Positions 9,992-22,597 of a stretch of DNA of 64,000 bases are shown here, piece by piece (within the stretch, counting starts at the first letter, position 1; every line of letters starts with the position of its first letter). The stretch is taken from contig JAEOAD010000026.1 in assembly GCA_036365145.1 (NCBI GenBank), positions 1,054,001 to 1,118,000 of the forward strand, read 5' to 3'. The stretch is from Orientallactaga sibirica. Its lineage: Eukaryota > Chordata > Mammalia > Rodentia > Dipodidae. Under the pieces are notes generated by a model, which searched no databases, was not told where the DNA came from, and saw only the letters and a list, made by a program, of their open reading frames with translations. A program made the translations under genes and the position numbers.

Positions 9992-10207
9992 GGGAGCTGG
10001 AGAGATGGCTCAGCGGTTAAAGCGCTTGCCTCTGAAGCCTAAGGACCCCGGTTCTAGGCTCGATTCTCCAGGACCCACGTAAGCCAGATGCACAAGGGGC
10101 ACACACATCTGGAGTTTGTTTGCAGTGGCTGAAGGCCCTGGTGTGCCCATTCGCTCTCTCTCTACCTGCCTATTTGTGTATCTCTCTCTCAAATAAATAA
10201 ATAATAG
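9992..10207 (+). mobile_element. DIP SINE, sense, with target-site duplication
   Basis: It starts 'gggagctggagagatggc' and ends in '(aaata)n'. 'agaaataggagat' occurs immediately before and after, so the boundaries are firm. It contains the 'ggttctaggctcgattc' variant in the tRNA-like part. Confidence 0.93.
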
Positions 10208-11518
10208 AAATAGGAGATGGGTGGGGGAGGCAGCCAGAGGAATGAATGCATTGTGTAAAACACTGTACTGACTCAGAATGATGGGCAAATGCGGAAATGA
10301 ATACGCTGAGAATGACCAGAGGTTGCAGTTCTGTCCTTAAAGCCAAAGGGAAGATACAGCGAATGGCCTTGTGTTGGCTGACTTTGGGAAATAAATGGCC
10401 CGGGGTCAGCTGTCTTCTGCCTGGGAGGTCACACCCCACAGAATGAGGGCGCCCTCTAGTGGCAGAGAGGTGAAACCAGGGACGTGTGGGGAAGGCAGTA
10501 CCACGGACAAACACTTGTTATGATCAGTGATTTCTAGATTCCACGTTATGTTTTCTAGAGGTTATGTACCAAACTGAATGGTCTCAGTACACGAAAGGGG
10601 GTCACAAAGTCACCCTTTGAGGCAAATTATAGGCGTATTAAGATAGATTGTGCCTACTCCCCAAGCTCTTTTCTGCCACTGGGGAAACCAGGATGGACCA
10701 AAGGGCAGCTCACTCCTGGCGTCAGAGGTGCAGGAGAGAGAAATGTCAGCCCCAGTGGCCATCTAGTGCCCTGATCAGCGCACTCAGCCAGGCAGCCCCC
10801 TCACGAGGTTATTTTGGACTTGTTTTATGACTTACAATGTGGGGCACGCGTTTGTGAGGGCTGGACATAGAGGAGAATGGAGTCACTTGTATCTTCCAAC
10901 CCCACTCTTTGTACGTTAAGAGGTCATTGCATGTTTGGGGTGGGGATTGCTGTTGCTGTTAGAGGTATGGGAATGCATGTGACATATGTACAGCCAGGGA
11001 AGTGGTTGGATCGTGACATGAGAGTTTTTGAGGAGGACGCATTATAAATTAATTTAGCCTGCTTCTTGATTCCTTCCACTGGGAGATAAAGCCATCATGT
11101 TTTCTTCTGGGATAACACTGGAAGGGCCACACCTTAAAGTGGAGTTAGGCTGGGCTGGAAGCTACTGGAACTCAGCCTCCTGCCCCCCACCCCAAGGACC
11201 TTACTTTTTGCAGGTGCAAGGATCTCATTGAGAGGCTGCTGGTCCAGAGACAGCCATGGAAGGTGCGGTCATCCTTGGCTGCCACAGAGGACTAGGGACG
11301 TGAGGACAAGCCATCCTGTTGTCACAGGAATGAGTCAGGGTGTGTGGTCCTGGTCCTCTCCTTCCTGTGTGCCACTCAGGGTTTGTGCATCTTAGAGATG
11401 ATGGTGCTGTCCCACAGCTGAGCTAACACCGGAACATTGTGTGTCTGCTTGTCTGACAGCGGCGCATTCACTGTGACCACAACCAGCTCAAAAGCTAGTT
11501 CTTTTTCTTTCTCCCTTC
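10208..11518. other. DCDC2 intron, unique sequence; no gene seen
   Basis: About 1.3 kb without recognisable SINEs, the longest such stretch in this intron. Frames such as 10648-10830 lack exon borders or known domains. Confidence 0.5.
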
Positions 11519-11551
11519 CTCCTTCCTTCCTTCCTTCCTTCCTTCCTTCCT

Positions 11552-11597
<46 letters not shown>

Positions 11598-11659
11598 CTT
11601 CCTTCCTTCCTTCCTTCCTTCCTTCCCTCCCTCCCTCCCTCCCTCCCTCCCTCCCCTCC

Positions 11660-11717
<58 letters not shown>
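11519..11717. repeat. (CCTT)n / (CTTT)n / (CCCT)n microsatellite
   Basis: Blocks of CCTT, CTTT, CCTT, CCCT and CTTT follow one another with one strand entirely pyrimidine. It abuts the tail of the antisense DIP that starts at 11718 and probably grew from that tail. The long Lys/Glu/Arg frames on the minus strand are repeat translation. Confidence 0.95.
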
Positions 11718-11718
<1 letters not shown>

Positions 11719-13590
11719 TTTTGAGAGACAAATAGAAACAGAGAGAGAGGAAGAGGCAGAAAGACAGAGAATGGGCACATCAGCAGCCTCTCAGCCACTG
11801 TGAACGAACTCCAGGCACATGTGCCACCTTGTGGGCATGTGTGGCATTGCACCCTTGCATCACTTTGCTCTGGCTAAATGTGGGACCTGGAGAATCGAAT
11901 GGGTGTTCTTAGACTTGGCAGGCAGGTGCCTTAACCGCTAAGCCATCTCTCCAGCCCTCAAAAGCTATTTCTAAACCCAATGATTTAAAAAATATATATA
12001 CATATATTTAATTTTTAGTTAGTTTTCATTTATTTTTTCAAGATAAAGTCTCAGTGTAGCCCAGGCTGACATGGAACTCACCCTGTAGTCCCAGACTGGC
12101 CTCAAACTCAGGTCAGTCCTCCTACCTCTGCATCCTGAGTGCTGGACTAAAGGCGTGAGCCACTATGCCCAGCTTTTTTATTATTATTATTTGAGAGAGA
12201 CAGAGAAAGAGTAAGTATGGATGTGCCAGGGCTTCCTGTGCTGCGAACAAACTCCAGACACACGCAGCACTGTGTGCCTCTGGCTTTACGTGGATACTGG
12301 GGAATTGAAGCAAATGCCTTTAACTACTGAGCCATTTTGACAGCCCTAAAAATATTTCTAAAGGTTTTTTTCATTTATTATTTATTTGCAAGGGGAGGGG
12401 AGAAAGAGAGGCGGGTCAGGAGAGAATGGGCACTCCAGGGCCTCTTGCCACTGTAAACAAATTCCAGATGCATATACCACTTTGTGTGTCTGGCTTTACA
12501 TGGGTATTGGGGAATCGAACCCTGGCAATCAGGCTTTGCAAGCAAGAGCCCTTAACCACTGAGCCATCTCTCCAGCCCACAAAACCCATTTCCTCAGATA
12601 CCTGCTGCTCCTTCAGAAAGGTGGGGAGCAGAGATATGGTTGTGGCAGCCAAGCCCCAGGGCGTTGGAGGCTGCTCAGTCCTCACTGGCTGCAGGACCTT
12701 AGGCAGGCTGAACTCCCCATCACTGCAGCATGGAGTCAACAGCGCCTGTCCCACTGGGCTAGCAGGGAAGCCCACCTTGTTTTGTTTTGTCAAGCTGGCA
12801 ATGGAATCCAGGCCTCAGGCATGCTAAGCCAGAGCTGTACCACTGAGCTCCACCCCAACCCCAGGGGGAATCCTGATGGTGTACCTGGCACCTATAACAT
12901 GCTCAGCAATTGCTAGTAATTATTATCATTGTTGTTGTTGCTATTTTTTTTTTTTTTTTTAGGTAGGGTCACACTGTAGCCCAGGCTGACCTGGAATTCA
13001 CTCTGTCGTCTAAGTTGGCCTTGAAATCATGGTGATCTTCCTACCTCTGCCTCCCCAGTGCTGGGATTAAAGGCGTTCACCACCACACCCAGCTGTAATT
13101 ATTTTTTAAATATGTACTGATTTATTTGCAAGTGTGTGTGTGTGCACGTGCATGCACCAGGGCCTCTTGCTGTTGCAAACAAACTGCAGATGCATGCACC
13201 ACTTTGTGCATATGGCTTTACATGGTTACTACAGAATTAACCCTGTGCCAGCAGGCTTTGCAAGGAAATACCTTTAACTGCTGAGTCATCTCCCCAGCCC
13301 ATTTAGTGATGATGATGATGATGATGATGATGATTGATTTTTTTTTTTTTGGAGAGAGACAGAGAGGGAGAGGAAGACAGATAGAAATGGGTGTGCCAGC
13401 AGCCTCTCAGCTGCTGCAAACGAAATCCAGATGTGTGCACCCCCTTGTGGTCAAGTGTGGCATTGCACCCTTGTGTCACTTTGCATCTGGCTAAACGTGG
13501 GACCTGGAGATTGGAACCACTGGAGATTGGAACCAGCCTTCTTAGGCTTAGGAGGCAGGCACCTTAACCACTAAGCCATCTCTCCAGCCC
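11718..13590. mobile_element. SINE cluster
   Basis: Antisense DIP 11718-11958 (long form); antisense B1 12030-12173; antisense DIP 12174-12346; antisense DIP 12366-12578; antisense B1 12943-13094; antisense DIP 13097-13299; antisense DIP long form 13337-13590, preceded by (GAT)n at 13310-13335. Bases 12579-12942 are otherwise unremarkable intron. Confidence 0.85.
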
Positions 13591-13793
13591 TTAGTGATTA
13601 TTTTTAACCTTCCTTCTCTGACAGACCCTTCTCCTGCACTAGGTTGCATTTAGAGTTAGTGCTAGGATGGGTAGCCATGATGGAGCTGAGGCAGGGTCCC
13701 CCGCCCTGTGCTGTGACCACCAGCTCATCACATGCTTGCATTGGGAATCCCTTTGGGAGCTCAGTAGCCAGTGATGCATCTTTTGCTATTTAG

Positions 13794-13953
13794 GGAAATG
13801 ATCGCCAGTCTAAGTCAACGATTGGCTCCAGTGACAACTCATCCCCTCAACCTCTGAAGAGAAAAGGGAAGAAAGAGGGGAGTTCAGAAAAACCCACGGC
13901 AGGGAAAAGAAAAACAAAGTTGAAGAATTCCCAACAAACAGTTCCCAACGGGG
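13794..13953 (+). CDS. DCDC2: DCDC2 coding exon (GNDRQSKSTIGSS...)
   Basis: A 160-bp exon between acceptor 'gctatttag' and donor 'gtaagtgt'. It starts at a codon boundary and ends one base into an Asp codon. The 53 complete codons read GNDRQSKSTIGSSDNS, then SPQPLKRKGKKEG, then a Lys-rich stretch ending NSQQTVPNG. The segment is serine-rich then strongly basic (KRKGKKEG, GKRKTKLK), matching the linker of human DCDC2 as I recall it. Such basic regions next to doublecortin domains may support microtubule binding or nuclear entry; that is inference. If both upstream 55-bp copies are joined, this exon is read one base out and stops immediately (W, K, stop). Confidence 0.93.
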
Positions 13954-14016
13954 GTAAGTGTCATCACCCGTCACGGTAGTACTCTTATTTTTCTTAAAGT
14001 TTATTTATTTATTTAT

Positions 14017-14161
14017 TTGGTTTTTTGAGGTAGGGTCTCACTCTAGCCCAGGTTGACCTGGAATTCACTATGTAGTCTCAGGGTGGCCTGGAACTCACGG
14101 CAATCCTCCTACCTCTGCCTCCCGAGTGCTGGGATTAAAGGCGTGCACCACCACACTCGGC

Positions 14162-14196
<35 letters not shown>

Positions 14197-14560
14197 TTTT
14201 TGGTTTTTGGTTTTTCTGAGATAGGGTCTCACTCTAGCTCAGGCTGACCTGGAATTCACTATATAGTCTCAGGGTGGCCTGGAACTCACGGCAATCCTCC
14301 TACCTCTGCCTCCTGAGTGCTGGGATTAAAGGCATGTGCCACCACACTGGCTTATTTATTTATTTATTGGCAAGCAGAAAAAGAGAGAGGGAAGAGAGAG
14401 AAGGAGAGAGCGTGCATGTGAGAGAGTGCCTGAGCCTAGGCTTTGCAGATACATGTGTCACTTTGTGCATCTGGCTTTACATGGGTCCTGGGGAATTGAA
14501 CCCTGACCACCAGGCTTTGCAGGCACACACCTTTAACTTCCAGGTCATCTCTCCGCCCCA
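14017..14560 (-). mobile_element. Two B1 copies and a DIP, all antisense
   Basis: B1 at 14017-14162, a second B1 at 14195-14351 after a long (TTTA)n run at 14162-14198, and DIP at 14352-14560. The B1 copies differ by only a few bases, so they may be close relatives. Confidence 0.87.
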
Positions 14561-14582
14561 GTTGTTATTTTCTCGAGGACAC

Positions 14583-14929
14583 TGTGGTAGTTACCTTGGT
14601 GTTGCTGGGACAAAACACCCGACCAATAGCAGCTGATTGAAGAAAAGAGTTTTTGTGGCTTACAGTCTTGAAGGGGATGTTTCAGCGTGGCAGGGAAAGG
14701 ATGACAGAGCAGAGGCTGGGCATCACGTCTTGCCACAGCAGCTGGCAGGAAGCAGCAAGAGAGTGAGCTGAGCTCTGGCAAGGGGGAGCTGGGTTCTAAC
14801 ACCCCAAACACACTCCCAGAAACACACTTCCTTCAGCAAGGCCCCGCCTCTCAAATTGCCACCAGCTGGGGACCCACCACTCTAAACACAGGAGGCTGTG
14901 GGGGACATCTCTTTCAAACCACCACAGAC
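14583..14929. mobile_element. Dispersed URR1-like element, copy 1 of 5
   Basis: It starts 'tgtggtagttac' and ends 'caaaccaccaca', giving inverted terminal motifs TGTGGT/ACCACA. Internally it has 'gctgggacaaaacacc', 'cttcagcaaggcccc' and 'ctgtgggggacatctc'. Related sequences occur at 34417, 46283, 51540 and 61315. I recall a rodent nonautonomous hAT-type family (URR1) with such sequence; the name is unverified. Confidence 0.55.
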
Positions 14930-14936
14930 ATGATGC

Positions 14937-15917
14937 AATTTATTAATTTATTTATCTGCAGGCAGAGAGAGAGAGAGAGAGAAAGAGAGAATGGGCATGT
15001 CAGGGTTTGCAGCCGCTGCATGTGAACTCCAGACACATGTGCCACTTTGTGCATCTGGTTTTACATGGGTCCTGGGGAATCGAACTCTGCGTCTTTAATC
15101 GCTGGGCCGTCTCTCCAGCTCATGATGCAGTTTTAAACCCTTACATTGTTCGCACGCACTTGACTGGGTGTCAAATTACTCCTTATCGTCACAGACAAGA
15201 ACTTCTGAAGACGATGTGAAGCATCCGTTTTGCAACATGTACTTTATATCTGTAATTAGATGTTGTTCTTTGTGAACACTTGAGTTCAAGTAGCTTTTGA
15301 GGAAGTCATTTAAAGAAGAAACAAAGGTGAAACTGACCATGCTGTGAGCTTACTAAGAGCTCTTGATCGACGTTTTTACTGCGTACTCCTGAAACGCGTT
15401 TCTCTTCTGTGCAAGTCTGGAGCCTGTATCCACATTTGTTATAGAATTTGCTTTTCTTCACAAGTGACTTTTCCTGATTGTTTCACTGGTACCTGGGGTC
15501 TGGGGAGATGGCTCAGTGAATGAGAACGTTAGCTGGGCAAGAATGAAGACCTGAACCGGGCGTGGTGGCACACGCCTTTAATCCCAGCACTCGAGAGGCA
15601 GAGGTAGGAGGATCGCCGAGAGTTCGAGGCCACCCTGAGACTACATAGTGAATTCCAGGTCAGCCCGGACCAGAGTGAGACCCTACCTCGAAAAACAAAA
15701 AAAAAAAAAAAAAAAGGACTTGAGTAGTTCAAGGTGGGGCCACTGAGGTGCAGCCTGGGGTCTGTCGTTACTATGGGCTTCCACAGGAGGATTTTAGTGG
15801 GGTTCCTAATGTCTCCCCCAGCACCAACCTCCTTTTTCACATATTTACCTGTTACTTTTTTAAAAAATATTTTATTATTTATTTATTTGAGAGAGAGAGA
15901 GATACAGAAATAGGAAG

Positions 15918-15961
<44 letters not shown>

Positions 15962-16848
15962 GGCACACCAGGGCCTCCAGCCACTGCAAACGAACTCCAG
16001 ATGCGTGCGCCATCTTGTGCATCTGGCTCACATGGGTCCTGGAGAATTGAGCCTTGAACCGGGTCCTTAGGCTTCACAGGCAAGCGCTTAACCGCTAAGC
16101 CACCTCTCCAGCCCCTGTTACTTCTTTTTAAACATTATTTTGAATTTTTATTTATTTACTTACTTGTTTTATTTGAGAAAGAGGCAGAGAGAAAGAGAGT
16201 GAGGAAGAGAAGGAGAGAGAGAGAGAGACAATGGGCATTCCAGGGCCTCTAGCTACTGCAGACGAACTCCAGACACTTGTGCCACATTGTGTATCTGGCT
16301 TTACGTGGGGACCAGGGAATCAAACCTGGGTCCTTTGTCTTTGCAGGCAAGCACCTTAAGCACGCTAAGCCATCTCTCCAGCTCTAATATATATATATAT
16401 TATTTTGAGAGAGACAGAATGAAAGAGAAAGGAAGAGGCAGAGAGAGAATGGGTGCCACAGGGCCTCTCAGCCACTGTGAACAAACTCCAGACGTGTGCA
16501 CTCCCTTGTGCGCATGTATGACTTTTGTGTGTGTGTGTGTGTGCTTGTGTCACTTTTGTGTCTGGCTAAACATTGGACCTGGAGATATGAACAAGTGTTC
16601 TTAGGCTCTGCAGACAGGCGCCTTAACCGCTAAGCCATCTCTCCAGCCCTGTAAAAATATTTTTGTTTGAGAGAGAGAGAGAATGAGTGTGTGTGAATAG
16701 GCACACCAGGACCTCTTGTTGCTGCAAACACTCCAGACACATGTGCCACTTGGTGCATCTGGCTTTATGTGGGTACTGGGGACTGGAACCCAGGCCCACA
16801 GGCTTTGTAAGTGAGCACTTTAAAGGCTGAGCCCTCGCTCCAGCCCTA
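14937..16848. mobile_element. SINE cluster
   Basis: Antisense DIP 14937-15120; a 5' DIP stub 15497-15556 continuing straight into a sense B1 15557-15715; antisense DIP 15860-16115, with a GA run at 15919-15958; antisense DIP 16137-16384; antisense long-form DIP 16386-16649; antisense DIP 16653-16848. Bases 15121-15496 are unique intron with no gene. Confidence 0.85.
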
Positions 16849-17021
16849 CCTGTTACTTCTAAGCAGGACATTTTTCTTCTAGTCCCACCAAGGGCTCCGA
16901 CGAGTGCATAGAATTTCTTCTTCCTGTATTCAAAGTCAGGTCTGGGCCTTTCTGTAGCTCATTGTAGATAAGCATGCTGATGGTGAGTTTCCAACACACT
17001 TCAGCAGAAACAAGAATCCTG

Positions 17022-19082
17022 TGCTGGGTGTGGTGGTGCACGCCTTCAATCCCAGCACTGGGGAGGCAGAGGTAAGAGGATGGCTGTGAGTTCAAGGCCA
17101 GCCTGAGACTACATAGTGAATTCCAGGTCAGCCTGAGCTAGAGTGAGACCCTACCTCGAAATAAGATTTCTATCTTTCAGATAGATCATGTGACCTTTCA
17201 TCCTGGGGTCTGAGGCAGAGCCCAGTCTGGCCTTAGCTAGTCTGATGTCATAAAGGTCTGTGAGATAGCTGCCCTTGATAGCAGGTGACATGGGTACAGG
17301 AGGGAAGAAGCCACTGCAGGATTCACCATCCTTCATCTCTCTCCAAATTCCTCTTTCTTCCCTCATGCCTGGAGAGAAATAAAATCGGAGCGGGGCCTGG
17401 GCCAGCATGGGCCAGCAATTCCTCGGCCACCAGTCCCATGTAAAGGATACAAGTGAGCACTGAGCGGGGGGGGGGGGGGGTCGTGCACAGGGGAGCGCAG
17501 TTACCGTTCGTCCAGAGCGTGTGCGTGCGTGTTGTGTATGGGGTCAGTTAGGTCTCTATTACGTTGACAACCAAAAGGAAAGGTTATGAATTGGAAATAA
17601 ATCTGATAAGGTTTGCAAGTCAGTGGTGGGTATTAACTGACAGATCATTTTCAGTTTCTTGTTTTAAAATTTTCACGCCTTCAATCCCAGCACTCGGGAG
17701 GCAGAGGTAGGAGGGTCGCTGTGAGTTTGAGCCAGCCTGAGACTACATAGTGGACTCCTGGTCAGCCTGAGCTAGAGCGAGACCCTACTACAAAAACAAA
17801 CAAAGAAAAAGAGCTGGGCGTGGTGGTGCATGCCTTTAATCCCAGCACTCGGGAGGCAGAGGCAGGAGGATCGCCGCGAGTTCAAGGCCACCCTGAGACT
17901 ACAGAGTTAGTTCCAGGTCAGCCTGGACCACAGTGAGACCCTACCTCAAAAAAAAATAAAAAACAAAACAAAAAAAATTCATTTATTTCAAGAGGAGAGA
18001 GACAGATCAACAGAGGGAGGTAGGGAGGGAGAGACAGAGAGAGAGAAAGAAAGACAAGGGGTGTACCAGGATGTCCAGCCATTTCAAACAAACTCCAGAT
18101 GCATGCGCCACTTTGTGCATCTGGCTTTAATGGGTACTGGGGACTTGAGCCTGGGTCATTTGGCTTTGTAGGCAAGTGCCTTATTTCTCTCTATACGCCC
18201 AAAGAAATGTGCCACTTGGTGCATCTGGTTTTATGGGGTCTTGAGGGGTCGAATCTGGACTGACAGGCATTGCTAGTAAGCGCCTTTGACCATGGAGCCA
18301 TTTTCCCAGCCCCAGTGTGGCAGCTGCTGGCTGCAAATCTTCCAGCACATGATATTTTATCAAGAGCCCACTTGTCACAATTCTTATGTCTTATTTTTAC
18401 AAGCTAGTAGATCCAGAGAAGGAAGTCAGATGCACAAAACATTGACATGGAGTGGTTTTTAAAAAACATTTTATTTTATTTATTTATTTTTAATTTGAGA
18501 GAGAGAGGAAGAGACAGAGAGAATGGGCACTCCAGGGCTTCTCTGCTGCTGTGAACAAACTCCAGACATGTCAGCCCCCTTGTGCGCATGTGTGACATTG
18601 CATGCTTGCGTTGCTTTTTTTTTTGGTTTTTCGAGGTATAGTCTCACTCTAGCCCAGGCTGACCTGGAATTCACTCTTTTCTCAGGGTGGCCTTGAACTC
18701 ATGGCGATTCTCCTACCTCTGCCTCCCGAGTGCTGGGATTAAAGGTGTGCGCCACCACCCCCGGCTTGTGTCACTTTTGCGTCTGGCTAAATATGGGACC
18801 CGGAGATTCCAACGGCTGTTCTTAGGCTTCACAGGCAGGCGCCTTAACCGCTAAGCCGTCTCTCCAGTCCCCAAAATATTTTATTTTTATTTACTTATTT
18901 GAGATGGGGAGGGAGGGCGATAGAAAGAGAATAAATGGGCACACCAGGACCTCTAGTCACTGCAAAGAAACTCCAGATGCATGTGCCATCTTGTGCATCT
19001 GCTTACATGGGTCCTGGGGAATTGAACCTGGGGTCTTTGGCTGTGCAGGCAAGAGTCCTAACTGCTAAGCCATCTCTCCAGC
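17022..19082. mobile_element. SINE cluster including a nested insertion
   Basis: Sense B1 17022-17165; unique intron 17166-17673 with a G-run at 17466-17480; sense B1 fragment 17674-17798; sense B1 17811-17960; antisense DIP 17975-18185 fused to a second DIP remnant 18207-18314; antisense DIP 18462-18870 interrupted by an antisense B1 at about 18617-18766; antisense DIP 18871-19082. Confidence 0.83.
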
Positions 19083-22000
19083 ACCTGATTGTTTATTTAG
19101 CATAGACATTTCTTTGGGGAATTGCCTGTCATTTACATAGAGTCAGTTACTCGTTTGCCAGCATGTACCTCAATGCATCCTGCAGGAATCTGATAAATTG
19201 GGAAAGGGAGAGGGGATGCTTGGGTCACAAAACCAAGGTTTCTGGAAGGTGTTTCCAGCAGGGGCCGTGGCACATGCTCTGTGTTTGCCTAGAGTGAGCC
19301 ATCCTTCCTCGTGTTCCTCCTGAGCCTCTTGGTCACTATAAAGACCACTGCATGTGGTTTCATCAACTGCTTTCAAAACGTGCAGCTTAGGAGCCGGGCG
19401 TGGTGGCGCACGCCTTTAATCCCAGCACTCAGGAGGCAGAGGTAGGAGGATCGCTGTGAGTTCAAGGCCAGCCTGAGACTACATAGTGAATTCCAGATCA
19501 ACCTGGGCTAGAGCGAGACCCTACCTCGAAAAACCAAAACCAAACAAACAAAACCAGCAATTCCACTAGACACGGTTTCAGATAAATGAAGAGCTACTTA
19601 ACAGGGTTTCCCAAAAAGTTTTCTTTCTTTTTCTTTTTTTTTTTTTTTCTCACTCTAGTCCAGGCTGACCTGGAATTCACTATATAGTCTCAGGGTGGCC
19701 CCGAACTCACAATGATCCTCCTACCTCTGCCTCCTGAGTACTGGATTAAAGGCGTGCGCCACCAACGCCCAGCTCCAAAAAGTTTTCTCATACATGTTTG
19801 CCAAATTCCATTCAAACCCAACTGCGGAATGCATTGATGTATGCATTCATTTGGTCACAGGTTTAAATTTTTAAAATTTTATTTAAAGTTATTTTTATTC
19901 ATTTATGAGAGAGAATAAGAACGAGCACACCAGGGCCTCTTGGCTCTACAAATGAACTCCAGACACATGGGCCACTTTGTGCATCTGGCTTTACGTGGGC
20001 ACTGGGGAATTGAACCCAGGCCATCAGGCTTTGCGAGCCAGTGCCTTTAACCGCTGAGCCATCTCCCCAGTCCCCTCACATGATGTTAGTTTCTGATTCA
20101 TGGTTTGCTTTACTTTTGTTAGAAATGAGTCGGGTTGCAAGAATGACCAGGCCGTCCAAAGTATTTCAGCAAGGCAGTGTCTTCCTTCTGCAGGAAACCC
20201 AAGGCCTAAAGAGTCCAGGCAAGAAGGCATGCCCAGCGGGAAGGCCTCTGGGTTTTTATACCCACCACGAGGGTCCTGGCGAGTCAGAACTCATCCTCAC
20301 ACTCTTATTTTTTTTTTTTTTTTTTTTTGGTTTTTCGAGGTAGGGTCTCACTCTAGCTCAGGCTGACCTGGAATTCACTATGTAGTCTCAGGGTGGCCTT
20401 GAACTCTCCGTGATCCTCCTACCTCTGCCTCCCGAGTGCTGGGATTAAAGGCGTGTGCCACCACGCCAAGCTAAAATATTTTTTTATTTATTTTTATTTT
20501 TATTTTTATTTTTTTTTTTTGGTTTTTCGAGGTAGGGTCTCTCTCTGGCCCAGGCTGACCTGGAATTAACTACGTAGTCTCAGGGTCTCAGGGTGGCCTC
20601 GAACTCACGGAGATCCTCCTACCTCTGCCTCCCAAGTGCTGGGATTAAAGGCATGTGCCACCACGCCCAGCTATATAGGTTGATTTTTTTTTTTTTTTTT
20701 GGCTATTTTATATTGAATGGGGTAGTTTCTAGGGAACTATGAAACTTCCAGAATTTTTACCAAATAAGGGAATGAAAACAAGTTCTAGGAAGTGCTGACT
20801 CAGGAGGGACTTTTACCAAATTGTCTTCTCTCAAAATGGAGTTTCCTGGGCTGGAGAGATGGCTCAGCAGTTAAGGGCACTTTCCTGCAATACCTAATGA
20901 CTAGAGTTCAATTCCCCAGTCCCCACATAAAGCCAGATGCACAAACTGGCACACGTACCTGAAGTTTGTTAGTAGTGACTGGAGGCTCTGGCCTGACCAT
21001 TCTCTTTTCTTTTTTCTTTTCTTCTCTTCTCTTTTCTTCTTTTCTTTCCTTTTTCTTTTCCTTTCCTCCTCCTCTTCCTCCTTCTCTTCTTCTTCTTCTT
21101 TTTTTTTTGGTTTTTCAAAGTAGGGTCTCTCTCTAGCTCAGGCTGACTTGGAATTCACAATGTAGTCTCAGGGTGGCCTTGAACTCACAGTGATCCTCCT
21201 ACCTCTGCCTCCTGAGTGTTGGGATTAAAGGCGTGCGCCACCACGCCCGGCTTCAAAACCTTTTTTAATTTTTACTTTTTTTTTTGGTTTTGCAAGGTAG
21301 GGTCTCACTCTGGTCCAGGCTGACCTGGAATTCACTGTGTAGTCTCAGGGTGGCCTCGAACTCTCGGCAATCCTCCTACCTCTGCCTCCCGAGTGCTGGG
21401 ATTAAAGGTGTATGCCACCACGCCCGGCTAAAACCTTTTTTTTTTTTTTTCTGGGCATGGTGGCATGCATCCTTATGAGAGAGAGGAAACAAGAGAGAAG
21501 AGAGAGAGAATTGACATGCCAGGGCCTCAGCCACTGCAATTGAACTCTGGATACGTGCACCACCTTGTGTGCATGTGCGACCTTGCGTGCTTGAGTCATG
21601 TGTGTCTGGCTTACGTGGGACCTAGAACATGGGTCCTTAGGCTTTGCAGGCAAGTGCCTTAACTGCTAAGCCATCTGTCCAGCCCCCAAACCTGTTTTGA
21701 GGCTCTTCTTGCAGGCACAGAATTTCCTACAAAAGACAAAGGTGGAAGGGCTGATTTCCCAGTACCCACCTAAAGCCAGATGCACACGGAGGCGCATGTG
21801 TCTGGAGTTCATTTGCAGCAGCCCGCCCATGCCCTCTCTCTGCTTGCAAATAAATAAGTAATTTAAAAAGAAATACGATGGAAAGTGATTGAGGAAGGCA
21901 TCCAGTGTTGCCCAGGCACAGACACGTCATACACATGCAAAAATAAAAAGGAAAAGAAATTGGTAAAATAAAACCCGGTTTATGAGTAAACAGAGATGTG

Positions 22001-22320
22001 GGATAGAGAATGAGTACACAGGAGGAAGAAGAGCCTGGTTTGGTTTGATTTTGAGGCAGGTTAGGAAGAAGACGGAGGTAGTTAGAAAGTCCTTCCCCTG
22101 CCCACATGTACACGGCTGTGTTATCGTCAGTAACCAAAATGGGCATGCCAGCATTGCCCTGCTCTCCTGGGTCAGCCTCATCTTGGTCACCGGACCTTTT
22201 TCCCAATGAAACATAGAAGAATTGGGGGCCAGAGGCTCTTCCTAAATCCTATCAGTGAAAAGGGAACTGAAACGCTGCTGAAAAGTGATCACTGGGCATT
22301 TTGCTGTCATTTCAGCATTC
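19083..22320. mobile_element. SINE cluster with CT-rich tract
   Basis: Unique intron 19083-19390; sense B1 19391-19550; antisense B1 19625-19772; antisense DIP 19865-20075; antisense B1 20308-20474 and 20505-20673; sense DIP 20850-21000 running into a CT-rich microsatellite 21001-21100; antisense B1 21100-21252 and 21269-21430; antisense long-form DIP 21473-21686, headed by a short B1 fragment; 5'-truncated sense DIP 21751-21870. Bases 21871-22320 are unique intron before the next exon. Confidence 0.83.
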
Positions 22321-22369
22321 AGCCATATGATGGCGCAACTGAGTTTCTCTTTACTGTGTGTCTCGCCAG

Positions 22370-22470
22370 ATGAAGGGATTTTCAAAGCTGGGGAGGAGAG
22401 ATCTGAAACTCGAGGGGCCGCAGAAGTGCAAGAAGACGAAGACACTCAGGTTGAGGTGCCGCTGGACCAG
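22370..22470 (+). CDS. DCDC2: DCDC2 coding exon (EGIFKAGEERSETRG...)
   Basis: A 101-bp exon between acceptor 'gtgtgtctcgccag' and donor 'gtaatctc'. Its first two bases complete the Asp codon begun at 13953; 33 codons follow (EGIFKAGEERSETRG, then AAEVQEDEDTQVEVPLDQ), ending at a codon boundary. The second half begins the acidic tail. The segment agrees closely with human DCDC2 as I recall it, making it one of the better conserved tail pieces. Confidence 0.94.
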
Positions 22471-22597
22471 GTAATCTCCTTGCCCTTAAACAGCCACCGC
22501 GGCCGCATGCCGCTCTGCCTCAGTCAAAACGTAGGTCACCAGATGACCTTCAGAACACTCTCAGCTCCTCCTACTGTTCATTCGAAGAATGCTCGGG

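Noticed and set aside
11376..11852. A 158-codon Lys/Arg/Glu frame on the minus strand
   Set aside because: Translation of the CCTT microsatellite plus an antisense DIP.
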